Shown piece by piece: positions 25,937 to 33,721 of a stretch of 64,000 nucleotides of DNA. The notes beneath the pieces are model-generated. The model was given only the letters and a program-made list of their open reading frames with translations. It was not told the origin of the DNA and ran no database searches. The translations under genes and the position numbers were made by a program. Each line of letters begins with the position of its first letter. Positions within the stretch are counted from its first letter, which is position 1. This DNA comes from Marivita sp041725935 (GTDB lineage Bacteria > Pseudomonadota > Alphaproteobacteria > Rhodobacterales > Rhodobacteraceae): positions 1 to 64,000 of the forward strand of contig JBGRQD010000017.1 in assembly GCA_041725935.1 (NCBI GenBank), in the 5' to 3' direction.

Positions 25937-26737
25937 TCAGGGATCGAGCCGCCGCGCCATCTTGCGGACGATGCGCTTGGCCTCCTGCACGTCCTTTTCC
26001 GGCAACGCGCTTTGATTGAGCGCAAGGAACACCGCGTCGATGCCCAGATCGGGCTGCACGTTCTCCGGCGGCAACACGGTCAGCATGGCACGGTCAAGCT
26101 CGGTCAGGTCGAGGAGCGTCAGCAATGGATCAATCGGCCCAAGCGGCAGGTCCTTGGCCTCTTCCAGAAGGAACGACGTCACATGGGCCGGGGCCACGTC
26201 CAGCGCGATTTCCTCGAGGATGTCATCAAGGTTGCGCGCCGCTTCGAACTGGCTGCTGTAGGTCTGGAAATCATCGGTCAGGCGGGTGCTGCGCAGGTTC
26301 TGCCACCATGTGCTGCGCAGCCACGGCTCCCGCGTTCGGGTGGAAAAGTAGAATGTCAGATCGGTGTCCTTGCCAAAGCGCAGGAAGGCGGCATCGCTGA
26401 GAGCCTTCATCACGAGACCGGCGCTGTCGTAACATTCCAGCCCATGACGACCGGGCATGTGGCCGGCCAGATCTTCGGACGACATCAGGATCGGCCGTGG
26501 GTCGTCAAGCGCGACCTGGTTGAAAAACGCGGTGGCGAAACGGGCAACCGGCACCAGTGTCTTTTTCGTGGGATCGACGGAAAAGCTGCGCGCGCTTTCG
26601 GTCAGACCCTCGAACGCGTCCTTGAGGTAGACGCGGACATGCGGCTCCAGCAGGGCTGCGTTCTCGCGTAACATGGATTGAACGCTTGTCGTGCCTGTCT
26701 TGTGAAAGCCCGCGTGAATGACGATCCGTGTCGTCAC
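25937..26737 (-). CDS. Sulfotransferase-like P-loop protein
   Basis: The N terminus RIVIHAGFHKTGTTSVQ is the 5'-phosphosulfate-binding P-loop typical of PAPS-dependent sulfotransferases, and STRTREPWLRSTWWQNL later in the protein fits the 3'-phosphate-binding region. The 266-aa length is usual. The GTG start overlaps the rimM stop by 4 bp (GTGA, 26734-26737). The acceptor is unknown; a surface glycan or lipid is possible. Its coupling to rimM is unusual. Confidence 0.72.
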   Translation of the reverse strand: MTTRIVIHAGFHKTGTTSVQSMLRENAALLEPHVRVYLKDAFEGLTESARSFSVDPTKKTLVPVARFATAFFNQVALDDPRPILMSSEDLAGHMPGRHGLECYDSAGLVMKALSDAAFLRFGKDTDLTFYFSTRTREPWLRSTWWQNLRSTRLTDDFQTYSSQFEAARNLDDILEEIALDVAPAHVTSFLLEEAKDLPLGPIDPLLTLLDLTELDRAMLTVLPPENVQPDLGIDAVFLALNQSALPEKDVQEAKRIVRKMARRLDP

Positions 26738-27240
26738 GAAAACAAGCCTTCGGGGGGATCCGCCACGATGCGGCCCTGTGCAAGATCCACCGTCGGAACT
26801 ACAGCCTTGGTGAAGGGCAAGAGCACGGTCTGTTTCTGGCCCGGCGCGCTAAGTTCAAGCAGGTCGTCGGCGCCGTTGTTGATGACAGACAAGACCTTGC
26901 CCAAAGGCGCACCGCCGGTGTCGGTCACCTCGAGGCCGATCAGGTCGGTGTGGTAGAATTCGTCATCGGGAAGCGACGGCAGCCTTTCGCGCGGCACGAA
27001 AAGCTGTGTCCCGCGCAGGGCGTCGGCCTCTTCCTTTGTGGAGATGCCGGACAGGCGCGCGGCAAGGCCGTTATTGACCTGCCGCGTGATTTTGACCGAA
27101 AAGCTGCGTCTGCCGTCTTCGCTTTCCAGCGGGGCATAGCGGGCGATGTCTTCGGGAATGGCGGTAAAGCTCTTGATGCGCACTTCACCTCTGACCCCGA
27201 AGGCCCCCGCAATTGCTCCAACACAGATTTTCTCACTCAC
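26734..27240 (-). CDS. rimM: 16S rRNA processing protein RimM
   Basis: RimM assists maturation of the 30S head and binds S19. The start (GTG at 27240) leads to CVGAIAGAFGVRGEVRIKSF; the PRC-barrel half has FYHTDLIGLEVTDTGGAPLGKV and LLPFTKAVVPTVDLAQGRIV. Length is 168 aa. In the classical cluster it lies between rpsP and trmD; here MipA-like and sulfotransferase-like genes are interposed on either side. Confidence 0.93.
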   Translation of the reverse strand: MSEKICVGAIAGAFGVRGEVRIKSFTAIPEDIARYAPLESEDGRRSFSVKITRQVNNGLAARLSGISTKEEADALRGTQLFVPRERLPSLPDDEFYHTDLIGLEVTDTGGAPLGKVLSVINNGADDLLELSAPGQKQTVLLPFTKAVVPTVDLAQGRIVADPPEGLFS

Positions 27241-27315
27241 CGAACATGCTCCCGGTCGCTTTGAACGACTGGATAGACCAGACCGGCAGTCAGAGGCAAT
27301 TGCCTGCGGACGAGA

Positions 27316-28143
27316 TCAGCCGCCGATGCTGAACACGCGGGTGACGCCAAAGCGCACGCCCCATTGTTCGTCCGACCCCTGTTCGACAATCGGGCTGTCG
27401 CCAGCGTCATCGGTGAATTTTTCCCATGTCACGGCACCTTCGAGGCCCCAGACATCATTGAGCTGGTAGCGCGCGCCGAATTCCACACCTGCGGACACCA
27501 TGCCGCCGTCGGGATCATAGGCGGGCAGGGCCGCGCTCGCTTCGGCGGGGGTGATGCCGAAATACGTGTCGCTATAGGCGTCGTCGCCGAAGAACAGCCG
27601 CGGTCCCACGGACAGGCGCAGACGGTCGGACGGACGCAGGATCGCATCGGCCCCAACTTCGCCGACCCAGCCTTCATGTCCACCGAACCCGCGACGTACT
27701 TCGCCGAAAGCCGCGAAATTTTCGGTGCCGTAGCGCATGGAGACACCCAGTTCGACCGCTGCGTCGATGTCGTCGAGTCCAGCCAGTTCGCTGAAATCGT
27801 CGGTCTTGCGTTCCTGGATGAACCGGAACGTGCCACCAAAGGTCAGGCCCATGCTGTCGGCCCAGGGATCAGGATTGCCAAAGCTGCGGCCATTGCGCAG
27901 GGACAGGAAATTGAAGCGAAACCCAAGGTCGGGAGCGACGGCATATTCGTCGGACCCGAAATATTCCGGCGCCGAGGCCACGCCGCCGCGCAGGGTAAAG
28001 ACAAGCTGAGGACGCGGCGAAACCGCCACGGGCGCGGGGGCCATCACGTCCGTCTGGGCGCTGGTTTCGCCCGGACCGGCAGCATAGGCCGGAACCGCAA
28101 GACCAAGGGCAAGGCTGGAGACAGTGGCGAAGCGCGCGATCAT
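27316..28143 (-). CDS. MipA/OmpV family outer-membrane protein
   Basis: The 275-aa protein starts with a signal peptide (cleavage about residue 20, VPAYA|AGPG). Alternating hydrophobic strands typical of a beta-barrel follow, beginning VFTLRGGVASAPEYFGSDEYAVAPDLGFRFNF, and it ends with an aromatic-containing barrel strand (WGVRFGVTRVFSIGG). MipA/OmpV proteins include an E. coli murein-hydrolase scaffold and porin-like proteins. It sits between rpsP and rimM on the same strand, with 222 bp upstream that probably hold its own promoter. Confidence 0.85.
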   Translation of the reverse strand: MIARFATVSSLALGLAVPAYAAGPGETSAQTDVMAPAPVAVSPRPQLVFTLRGGVASAPEYFGSDEYAVAPDLGFRFNFLSLRNGRSFGNPDPWADSMGLTFGGTFRFIQERKTDDFSELAGLDDIDAAVELGVSMRYGTENFAAFGEVRRGFGGHEGWVGEVGADAILRPSDRLRLSVGPRLFFGDDAYSDTYFGITPAEASAALPAYDPDGGMVSAGVEFGARYQLNDVWGLEGAVTWEKFTDDAGDSPIVEQGSDEQWGVRFGVTRVFSIGG

Positions 28144-28321
28144 GATATGTGTCCTGAAGGTAAGGGGCAGTTGTTATGCGACATGGCGCGACGGCGACGC
28201 GGGGTCAAGCTTTGTGGCAGATTTACAAGCATGCACGCAAAGACACGCTCACCCTAAGGTGGCGTTGTGGCAAGATGACAACAGGGGAAAAGAAGGGTGC
28301 TGTCTTATGACAGCCAAACGT

Positions 28322-28350
28322 GCAGATGGCCGGGTGGGCCGGCCATCTGC
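28322..28350 (-). terminator. rpsP: Stem-loop after rpsP
   Basis: GCAGATGGCC (28322-28331) and GGCCATCTGC (28341-28350) make a perfect 10-bp stem 16 bp past the rpsP stop. The following T-run on the minus strand is short, so termination may be partial, allowing some read-through to rimM. Confidence 0.65.
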
Positions 28351-28365
28351 GAAGGCATTGCGCGA

Positions 28366-28755
28366 TTATTCCGCGCTTGCTTCTTCGGGGGCCGGAGCGG
28401 CATCTGCTTCGGCAGCGGCTGCTGCCTTGGCGGCCTTGGCATCGGCACGTTCCTGAGCGGCTTTGCCCGGGAGGGCTTTCTTGGGGTTGTTGCGCTCTTT
28501 CTTTTCGACAACGCCAGCCGCTTCGAGGAAGCGCGACACGCGGTCTGTTGTCTGTGCGCCCTGGCTCAGCCAGTACTGGACGCGCTCGACATCCATCTTC
28601 ACGCGGTCTTCGCTGTCTTTGGCCAGGAGCGGGTTATAGGTGCCCAGCTTCTCGATGAAGCGGCCATCGCGCGGCATGCGGCTGTCTGCGGCGACGATAC
28701 GGTAGAAGGGGCGCTTTTTGGAGCCGCCGCGGGAAAGACGAATTTTGATAGACAT
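28366..28755 (-). CDS. rpsP: 30S ribosomal protein S16
   Basis: The S16 core is clear: MSIKIRLSRGGSKKRPFYRIV, followed by SRMPRDGRFIEKLGTYNPL. After about residue 80 an Ala/Glu/Lys-rich tail brings the length to 129 aa, as in other Rhodobacteraceae. It follows chorismate mutase by 41 bp on the same strand. Confidence 0.96.
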   Translation of the reverse strand: MSIKIRLSRGGSKKRPFYRIVAADSRMPRDGRFIEKLGTYNPLLAKDSEDRVKMDVERVQYWLSQGAQTTDRVSRFLEAAGVVEKKERNNPKKALPGKAAQERADAKAAKAAAAAEADAAPAPEEASAE

Positions 28756-28796
28756 GAGGTATTCTCCTAAGGTTGTCCGACCGACAGGCTGTGCTG

Positions 28797-29096
28797 TCAG
28801 GATTGTTTTTGTTCGTGGTGTTTGATGACTTCCTGAATGATGAAATTCAGGAATTTCTTGGCGAACTCAGGGTCAAGGTCGGCCTGGGTCGCAAGCTCTT
28901 CGAGCCGCGCGATCTGTGTCGCTTCGCGCGCGGGGTCTGAGGGCGGGAGGTCGTGTTGCGCTTTCAGCACACCCACGGCCTGCGTGTGTTTGAACCGTTC
29001 CGCCAGCGTGAACACGAGGATCGCGTCCAGCCGGTCAATGCTTTTGCGGTGACCCTTGAGCAGTTCTGCGGCGCGGGTCACGGGGTCGATGGTCAT
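28797..29096 (-). CDS. Chorismate mutase (AroQ-type helical domain)
   Basis: This 99-aa, all-helical protein converts chorismate to prephenate. It has the family pattern: an N-terminal helix with LLKGHRKSIDRLDAILVFTLAERF, the segment VGVLKAQHDLPPSDPAREATQI, and the closing helix FAKKFLNFIIQEVIKHHEQ. A longer overlapping frame is a shadow of the GNAT gene; the ATG at 29096 lies 1 bp after the preceding GNAT stop. It completes an overlapped cassette between ffh and rpsP. Confidence 0.88.
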   Translation of the reverse strand: MTIDPVTRAAELLKGHRKSIDRLDAILVFTLAERFKHTQAVGVLKAQHDLPPSDPAREATQIARLEELATQADLDPEFAKKFLNFIIQEVIKHHEQKQS

Positions 29097-29097
29097 C

Positions 29098-29706
29098 TCA
29101 GTCAATGGCCCAGCCTTTCGGTTTGAACAGGGGGTCTTGGTAATGCGCGATTTCCATGTCGATCCCGTGGGCCAACTGGCTGCCGCGCAGGGCATCGGGG
29201 CTTGGGTGACGATAGACGACATCGCTGCCGTCAACGGTGCGCGCCTCGGGGTCCTTTTTCGCGCCAAGCCGTTCGGCGAGGCGGATGCTGTCGAGGTTCT
29301 TGGGGTCAAGATAGCTGACCGCGGTCTCCCATCCCTTGTCCTCGTAGAAATACCGGCGCACGCGCACGGTTGCTTCGAGCGCATAGCCCTTGCCCGCGCG
29401 ATCCGGCCAGATGATCCACGCGATCTCGCGCTCTGGCCATTTCGCGGGTGACCAGCCACCGGCCATGCCGACGGTCTCATCGGTGTCCTTGAGATGCACC
29501 ATCCACATGCCGAAGCCGCGGATTTCCCAATGCCCGATTTCGGCGGCATAAAGCATCCACGCCTCGTAGCCATTGAGTGGCCCACCCATGAAGCGCGACC
29601 GATAGGACGCGAACGTCGCCTTGAAGTCCGGGTAATCCTCGGCTTTGGGGCTGCGCAGTAGCAGGCGCTTGGTTTCCAGAACCGGAATGTCGCGGTGACC
29701 TGTCAT
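29098..29706 (-). CDS. GNAT acetyltransferase, RimJ/RimL-like, copy 4 of 4
   Basis: The 202-aa protein starts with the RimL-type TKRLLLRSP and has the acetyl-CoA loop DRAGKGYALEA. NLDSIRLAERLGA is the usual late helix. It carries about 25 extra C-terminal residues after the shared YRHPSPDAL end. The start overlaps the upstream GNAT gene by 4 bp. Target unknown; ribosomal proteins or small amines are candidates because of the location (inference). Confidence 0.85.
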   Translation of the reverse strand: MTGHRDIPVLETKRLLLRSPKAEDYPDFKATFASYRSRFMGGPLNGYEAWMLYAAEIGHWEIRGFGMWMVHLKDTDETVGMAGGWSPAKWPEREIAWIIWPDRAGKGYALEATVRVRRYFYEDKGWETAVSYLDPKNLDSIRLAERLGAKKDPEARTVDGSDVVYRHPSPDALRGSQLAHGIDMEIAHYQDPLFKPKGWAID

Positions 29707-30218
29707 GCGACCTCCTGCCGAGGATGGCGGTAGACATGGCAGGGATGACCCGCGACGGTCCCGTCGCGTTCATATGCTGCCCCAAGCCGTTTTGCCAAGG
29801 CGATGGACCGCGCGTTGTCCGGCTCGATATACGAGATCACGCCATCCAATCCGAAATGCGCCGCGCCATAGGTCCGCGCGGCGGTTGCGGCCTCAAAGGC
29901 GATGCCCTTGCCTTCGAACGGATCGTACAGATGCCAGCCAAGTTCGGGTTCGTCCCAGCTTTCGTTGAAGATGAAACCGATACGACCTGCAGTTTTGCCG
30001 CTGCTGCGATCTTCCAGCATCCACATGCCATAGCTGCGCAGCGCCCAATGACCGTAGGTGGCAAGAAACCCGCCCCAGGCGCGATGGCGCGGGTAGGGGC
30101 CGCCGACAAAGCGCGCGCGGTCGGATTCGGAAAACGCCGCAAAGGCGTTGAAATCGCTTTCGCGCGGACCGCGCAGGATCAGCCGTTCCGTTTCGATCAC
30201 GGGGATGTCCAAAGTCAT
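29703..30218 (-). CDS. GNAT acetyltransferase, RimJ/RimL-like, copy 3 of 4
   Basis: A 171-aa GNAT domain with TERLILRGP at the start, PFEGKGIAFEAATAAR as the acetyl-CoA loop and NARSIALAKRLGA near the end, closing YRHPRQ. Both ends overlap neighbouring GNAT genes by 4 bp (ATGA). It is closest in pattern to copy 2. Confidence 0.87.
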   Translation of the reverse strand: MTLDIPVIETERLILRGPRESDFNAFAAFSESDRARFVGGPYPRHRAWGGFLATYGHWALRSYGMWMLEDRSSGKTAGRIGFIFNESWDEPELGWHLYDPFEGKGIAFEAATAARTYGAAHFGLDGVISYIEPDNARSIALAKRLGAAYERDGTVAGHPCHVYRHPRQEVA

Positions 30219-30742
30219 GCCAGCGCCTCCGGACCGGGGTGACGGTACAGCATGTCTTCGCCCATGTTCGGATTGTCGTAGGTCCGCTCGTAGACAGCGC
30301 CCATCCGCTCGGCCAAGCGGATCGACCGGGTATTGCCGGGCACGATGTTGGAGGTCAGCGTGGTGAAGCCCAGATCGTCATAAGCCCAGCGACGGGCGCG
30401 GGTTGCAGCCTCGAACGCGATGCCCTTGCCCTCGAACCGGTCGAACACGACCCAACCCACCTCGGGTTCCGGCCAGCCTTCGGGGTTCCAGATACCGCTG
30501 ATCCCCGCCGGTTTTCCCGTCGCCTTGTCCTGGATCGTGAAGTATCCATAGCCGTGCCAGTGCCAGTGGCCGACATTCAACGCGAACCAGCGCCATGAAT
30601 CCGACCGGTTGGTATAGCCGCCAAAGCCCGCCGCGCGCGTGGCGTCCATCAGAAACGCAATTATCGCGTCTGCATCGGCCTTTTCAGGGCCGCGCAGGAT
30701 CAGGCGGTCGGTTTCAAGTGTGGGCGCGTTGGTCAGGCTCAT
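30215..30742 (-). CDS. GNAT acetyltransferase, RimJ/RimL-like, copy 2 of 4
   Basis: A 175-aa GNAT domain: TDRLILRGP, acetyl-CoA loop RFEGKGIAFEAATRAR, late helix NTRSIRLAERMGA, end YRHPGPEAL. It is rich in tryptophan and histidine around residues 50-65 (WRWFALNVGHWHWHGYGYF), which may line a substrate pocket. It overlaps both neighbours by 4 bp. Confidence 0.87.
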   Translation of the reverse strand: MSLTNAPTLETDRLILRGPEKADADAIIAFLMDATRAAGFGGYTNRSDSWRWFALNVGHWHWHGYGYFTIQDKATGKPAGISGIWNPEGWPEPEVGWVVFDRFEGKGIAFEAATRARRWAYDDLGFTTLTSNIVPGNTRSIRLAERMGAVYERTYDNPNMGEDMLYRHPGPEALA

Positions 30743-31275
30743 GCGTAGGCCTCCGGACTGCCGTCGATGTCCGGGCTGTGGCGGTAGACAACGGTTTCCT
30801 CGGCGGTTTCGCCCTCGGGCAGTGGCGCTTCAGGGTCCAGTGCGGCACCAAGCCGTTCGGCCAGAGCGCGCGAGCGCGTATTTTCAGGCGTGATGTAGCT
30901 TACCAGCGTGTCGAAACCCTGTTCCCACGCCCAACCCAGAGCGGCGGTTGCTGCCTCGGTCGCGTAGCCTCTGCCCTCGGCGGTCTCGAACAGAGTCCAC
31001 CCGATTTCGCGCTCTGGGAAATGTGGCGGCTGGGTGATCGCCAACTGGCCGATAAAATCGCCTTCTGCTGTATCGACGGCCCACGCCCCGTGCCCCATCC
31101 AGTCCCACGCGACCACTTCGGAGGACAGCCCGTAGAACAGATGTGTCCTGTCCTTGGGTGCACCGACATAGACAGCGCGCGGCGTTTGGTAGAAGGCCCA
31201 GAGGGCTTCCATGTCGTCCATGCGATGTGGACGCAGCCGCAATCGCGGCGTGGATATGACAGGGGCTTCAAGCAT
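30739..31275 (-). CDS. GNAT acetyltransferase, RimJ/RimL-like, copy 1 of 4
   Basis: The first transcribed copy (178 aa) lies 6 bp after ffh. It has TPRLRLRPH at the start, acetyl-CoA loop TAEGRGYATEAATAAL and late helix NTRSRALAERLGA, and ends with the shared YRHSPD pattern. It is the most divergent of the four. Its tight spacing to ffh makes co-transcription near certain. Confidence 0.87.
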   Translation of the reverse strand: MLEAPVISTPRLRLRPHRMDDMEALWAFYQTPRAVYVGAPKDRTHLFYGLSSEVVAWDWMGHGAWAVDTAEGDFIGQLAITQPPHFPEREIGWTLFETAEGRGYATEAATAALGWAWEQGFDTLVSYITPENTRSRALAERLGAALDPEAPLPEGETAEETVVYRHSPDIDGSPEAYA

Positions 31276-31281
31276 CGAGAT

Positions 31282-32784
31282 TTACTTCTTCTTGCCGAAC
31301 CCACTGAGGCCCGGCGGCAAGCCACCCATGCCGCCCATGCCAGGCATGCCACCCTTGGCACCCATCGCCTTGGCGGCCTGCTCCAGCGCCTTCGGGTCCA
31401 TCTGGCCCATCATCTCTTCGGGGCTGCCGCCGCCTTTGCCGAACATGCCCTTCATGGCCTGTTTCAGCATGCCGCCTTTGCCCATCTTGCCCATCTTCTT
31501 CATCATGTCGGACATCTGGCGCTGCATCTTGAGCAGTTTGTTGAGCTCGGACACTTCCATGCCGGCCCCTTTGGCGATGCGCTTCTTGCGGCTGGCCTGA
31601 AGGATCAGCGGGTTGGCGCGTTCCTTCTTGGTCATCGACTGGATCAGCGCGATCTGCTGGCGCAGCATCCTGTCGTCGATACCTGCACCATCCATCTGCT
31701 TCTGCATCTTGGCGGCACCGGGCATCATGGCCATCATGCCTTCCATGCCGCCCATCTTCATCATCTGTTCAAGCTGCATCTTGAGGTCGTTCATGTTGAA
31801 CTGACCCTTCTGGAACCGCTTCATCATGCGCTCGGCCTGTTCGACCTCGAGCGTCTGCTGCGCCTTTTCTACAAGTGCTACGATGTCGCCCATGCCAAGG
31901 ATGCGGCCCGCAATACGATCCGGCTCGAAGGTTTCGAGCGCGTCCATCTTTTCGCCCAAGCCGACAAAACGGATCGGCTTGCCTGTCACGGCGCGCATCG
32001 ACAGGGCAGCACCACCGCGTCCGTCGCCATCCATGCGGGTCAGAACGACGCCGCTGATGCCGATGCGTTCGTCGAAATTCACGGCGGTGTGCACGGCGTC
32101 CTGACCTGTCAGGCCATCGACCACCAGCAGCGTTTCGCGCGGGTTGGCAACGTCGCGCACCGCTTCGACCTGCGCCATCAGCTCTTCGTCGATGGACAGT
32201 CGGCCCGCGGTGTCGAGCATGTAGACATCGTAGCCGCCAAGGCTCGCCTGTGTCTTGGCGCGCTTGGCGATGGCGACCGGGCTTTCACCCTTGACGATGG
32301 GCAGCGTATCGACGCCAATCTGCGCGCCGAGAATCTGAAGCTGCTCCATAGCGGCGGGACGGTTCACGTCGAGCGACGCCATCAGTACCTTCTTGCCTTC
32401 GCGCTCTTTCAGGCGCTTGGCGATCTTGGCGGTGGTGGTGGTTTTACCGCCGCCCTGCAGACCGACCATCAGGATCGGTGCGGGCGCGTTGTCGATCTTG
32501 AGTTTGCCGGGGTCTTCGTCGCCGGTCAGAACATGCTTGAGTTCGTCATGGACAATCTTGACGACCTGCTGGCCGGGGGTGATCGACTTGGTGACAGCCT
32601 GACCCGTCGCCTTTTCCTGCACCGCCTTGATGAAGTCGCGGGCGACCGGCAGCGACACGTCAGCTTCGAGCAGGGCAACGCGCACTTCGCGCAGCGCCGT
32701 CTTGACGTCATCCTCGGACAGCGCGCCCTGCTTGGTCAGCCGATCAAAGACGCTGCCTAGGCGGTCGGACAGATTTTCAAACAT
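31282..32784 (-). CDS. ffh: Signal recognition particle protein Ffh
   Basis: Ffh binds signal peptides and SRP RNA and delivers ribosomes to the membrane through FtsY. The N domain occupies about 1-90; the GTPase domain has P-loop GLQGGGKTTTTAK, later DTAGRL and the TRMDGDGRGGAALS segment. The C-terminal M domain is strikingly methionine-rich (MMKRFQKGQFNMNDLKMQ onward). Length is 500 aa. The frame runs upstream, but the ATG at 32784 has AGGAGG at 32799-32794 and begins the normal MFENLSDRLG. Confidence 0.97.
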   Translation of the reverse strand: MFENLSDRLGSVFDRLTKQGALSEDDVKTALREVRVALLEADVSLPVARDFIKAVQEKATGQAVTKSITPGQQVVKIVHDELKHVLTGDEDPGKLKIDNAPAPILMVGLQGGGKTTTTAKIAKRLKEREGKKVLMASLDVNRPAAMEQLQILGAQIGVDTLPIVKGESPVAIAKRAKTQASLGGYDVYMLDTAGRLSIDEELMAQVEAVRDVANPRETLLVVDGLTGQDAVHTAVNFDERIGISGVVLTRMDGDGRGGAALSMRAVTGKPIRFVGLGEKMDALETFEPDRIAGRILGMGDIVALVEKAQQTLEVEQAERMMKRFQKGQFNMNDLKMQLEQMMKMGGMEGMMAMMPGAAKMQKQMDGAGIDDRMLRQQIALIQSMTKKERANPLILQASRKKRIAKGAGMEVSELNKLLKMQRQMSDMMKKMGKMGKGGMLKQAMKGMFGKGGGSPEEMMGQMDPKALEQAAKAMGAKGGMPGMGGMGGLPPGLSGFGKKK

Positions 32785-32801
32785 GGGCTTTCGCCTCCTT
32801 T

Positions 32802-32960
32802 GCCGCTGGTGTGATCCAGATGTAAGGACCAGCGGCGGATATACCAAACGACTCTCCAAAGGAGTGCCGCAAAACACGTACGCCCCCACGGGCGTAACAC
32901 GCTGGTGGAGGGCGATCCCGGACCGAGTCCAAGGGACCGGAAAGTCGGGCTTCCCGGAAT
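32802..32960 (-). promoter_or_regulatory. ffh: Structured mRNA leader of ffh with competing stems
   Basis: Nearest the gene, GCCGCTGGT (32802-32810) and ACCAGCGGC (32828-32836) form a perfect 9-bp stem with a 17-nt loop, ending right at the ribosome-binding site. The same GCGGC arm (32832-32836) can instead pair with GCCGC at 32866-32870, enclosing a small CTCC-AAA-GGAG hairpin (32854-32864). Further upstream, 32881-32914 folds into a bulged stem (CGCCC...GGGCG). The first two are mutually exclusive, as in attenuators and riboswitches. I do not recognise a known RNA class. Confidence 0.45.
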
Positions 32961-33024
32961 TGATCGGCGTTTAGGCCAGATTGGCGCGCGGAGTCAAGCC
33001 GCGCGCCTGTTTGTTTGGCTGCGT

Positions 33025-33606
33025 TCAGGCTGCGAGGGCCTCAAGAGCGGCGTTCGCCTTGGCGTGCGAGGCGTCCGCGTCGACCATCAGCTGGTCCGCC
33101 GCGACGACCTGGACATCTGTAATGCCGACAAAGCCCAGCACATGGCGCAGGTATCCGCTGGCAAAGTCGATATCGGATCCCACCTGCGTGCCGCCCGAAG
33201 CAATGGCGATGATCGCGCGTTTGCCAGTCAGCAGACCTTCGGGGCCAGCTTCGGTATAGCGGAAGGTCAGCCCGGCGCGGGCAATCTGGTCGATCCAGGC
33301 CTTGAGGTTGGCCGGAATGCCGAAATTGTAGATCGGGGTGCCGATGACCAGTGTGTCGGCTGCCTTGATTTCCTCGATCAGACTGTCCGACAGGGCCAGT
33401 GTGGCGCGCTGTTCGTCCGAACGCTCATCTTCCTTGGTCCAGTTCGCAGCCAGCCAATCAGAGTCAATTGTCGGGATCGCGGTAGCCAGATCGCGGTGTA
33501 TGATATTTTGGGGGTCAAGCCGGTCAACAATGCGCTGTGTCAGGGCGCGGCTTTCCGAGCCATCGCGGCGGGCGGAGGCGTCTATGCGAAGAACGGTCTG
33601 TGTCAT
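33025..33606 (-). CDS. azoR: FMN-dependent NADH:azoreductase / quinone reductase (AzoR)
   Basis: This 193-aa flavodoxin-fold enzyme reduces quinones and azo compounds with two electrons from NADH. Typical segments: LRIDASARRDGSESRALTQ (phosphate-binding), VIGTPIYNFGIPANLKAWIDQ, RAGLTFRYTEAGPEGLLTGK and IIAIASGGTQ. It is divergent from a LysR regulator that probably controls it, a common arrangement for azoR genes. Confidence 0.92.
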   Translation of the reverse strand: MTQTVLRIDASARRDGSESRALTQRIVDRLDPQNIIHRDLATAIPTIDSDWLAANWTKEDERSDEQRATLALSDSLIEEIKAADTLVIGTPIYNFGIPANLKAWIDQIARAGLTFRYTEAGPEGLLTGKRAIIAIASGGTQVGSDIDFASGYLRHVLGFVGITDVQVVAADQLMVDADASHAKANAALEALAA

Positions 33607-33658
33607 TTCGAATGTCCACTCACGGGATTGTTTCTATGTCATCGGTATCTATGCACTT

Positions 33659-33666
33659 GCACGTGC
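33659..33666. promoter_or_regulatory. Palindrome in the azoR-LysR intergenic region
   Basis: GCACGTGC is perfectly symmetric and sits within a longer, looser symmetric stretch (about 33652-33670) in the 115-bp gap between divergent genes. It is a candidate site for the LysR protein, though no exact T-N11-A box was confirmed. Confidence 0.3.
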
Positions 33667-33721
33667 GCACGAAATGGGAAGAAATGCGCATAACATGTGA
33701 ATCGCTGCACAGAGGGTGACA

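Noticed and set aside
30595..32760. 721-codon open frame opposite GNAT genes and ffh
   Set aside because: It spans several real genes on the other strand and has repetitive His-Leu composition without any family motif.
32802..32960. SRP RNA (4.5S) gene next to ffh
   Set aside because: The strongly conserved SRP RNA apical loop sequence (GGTCAGGTCCGGAAGGAAGCAG-like) is absent on both strands, so the structured leader is not ffs.
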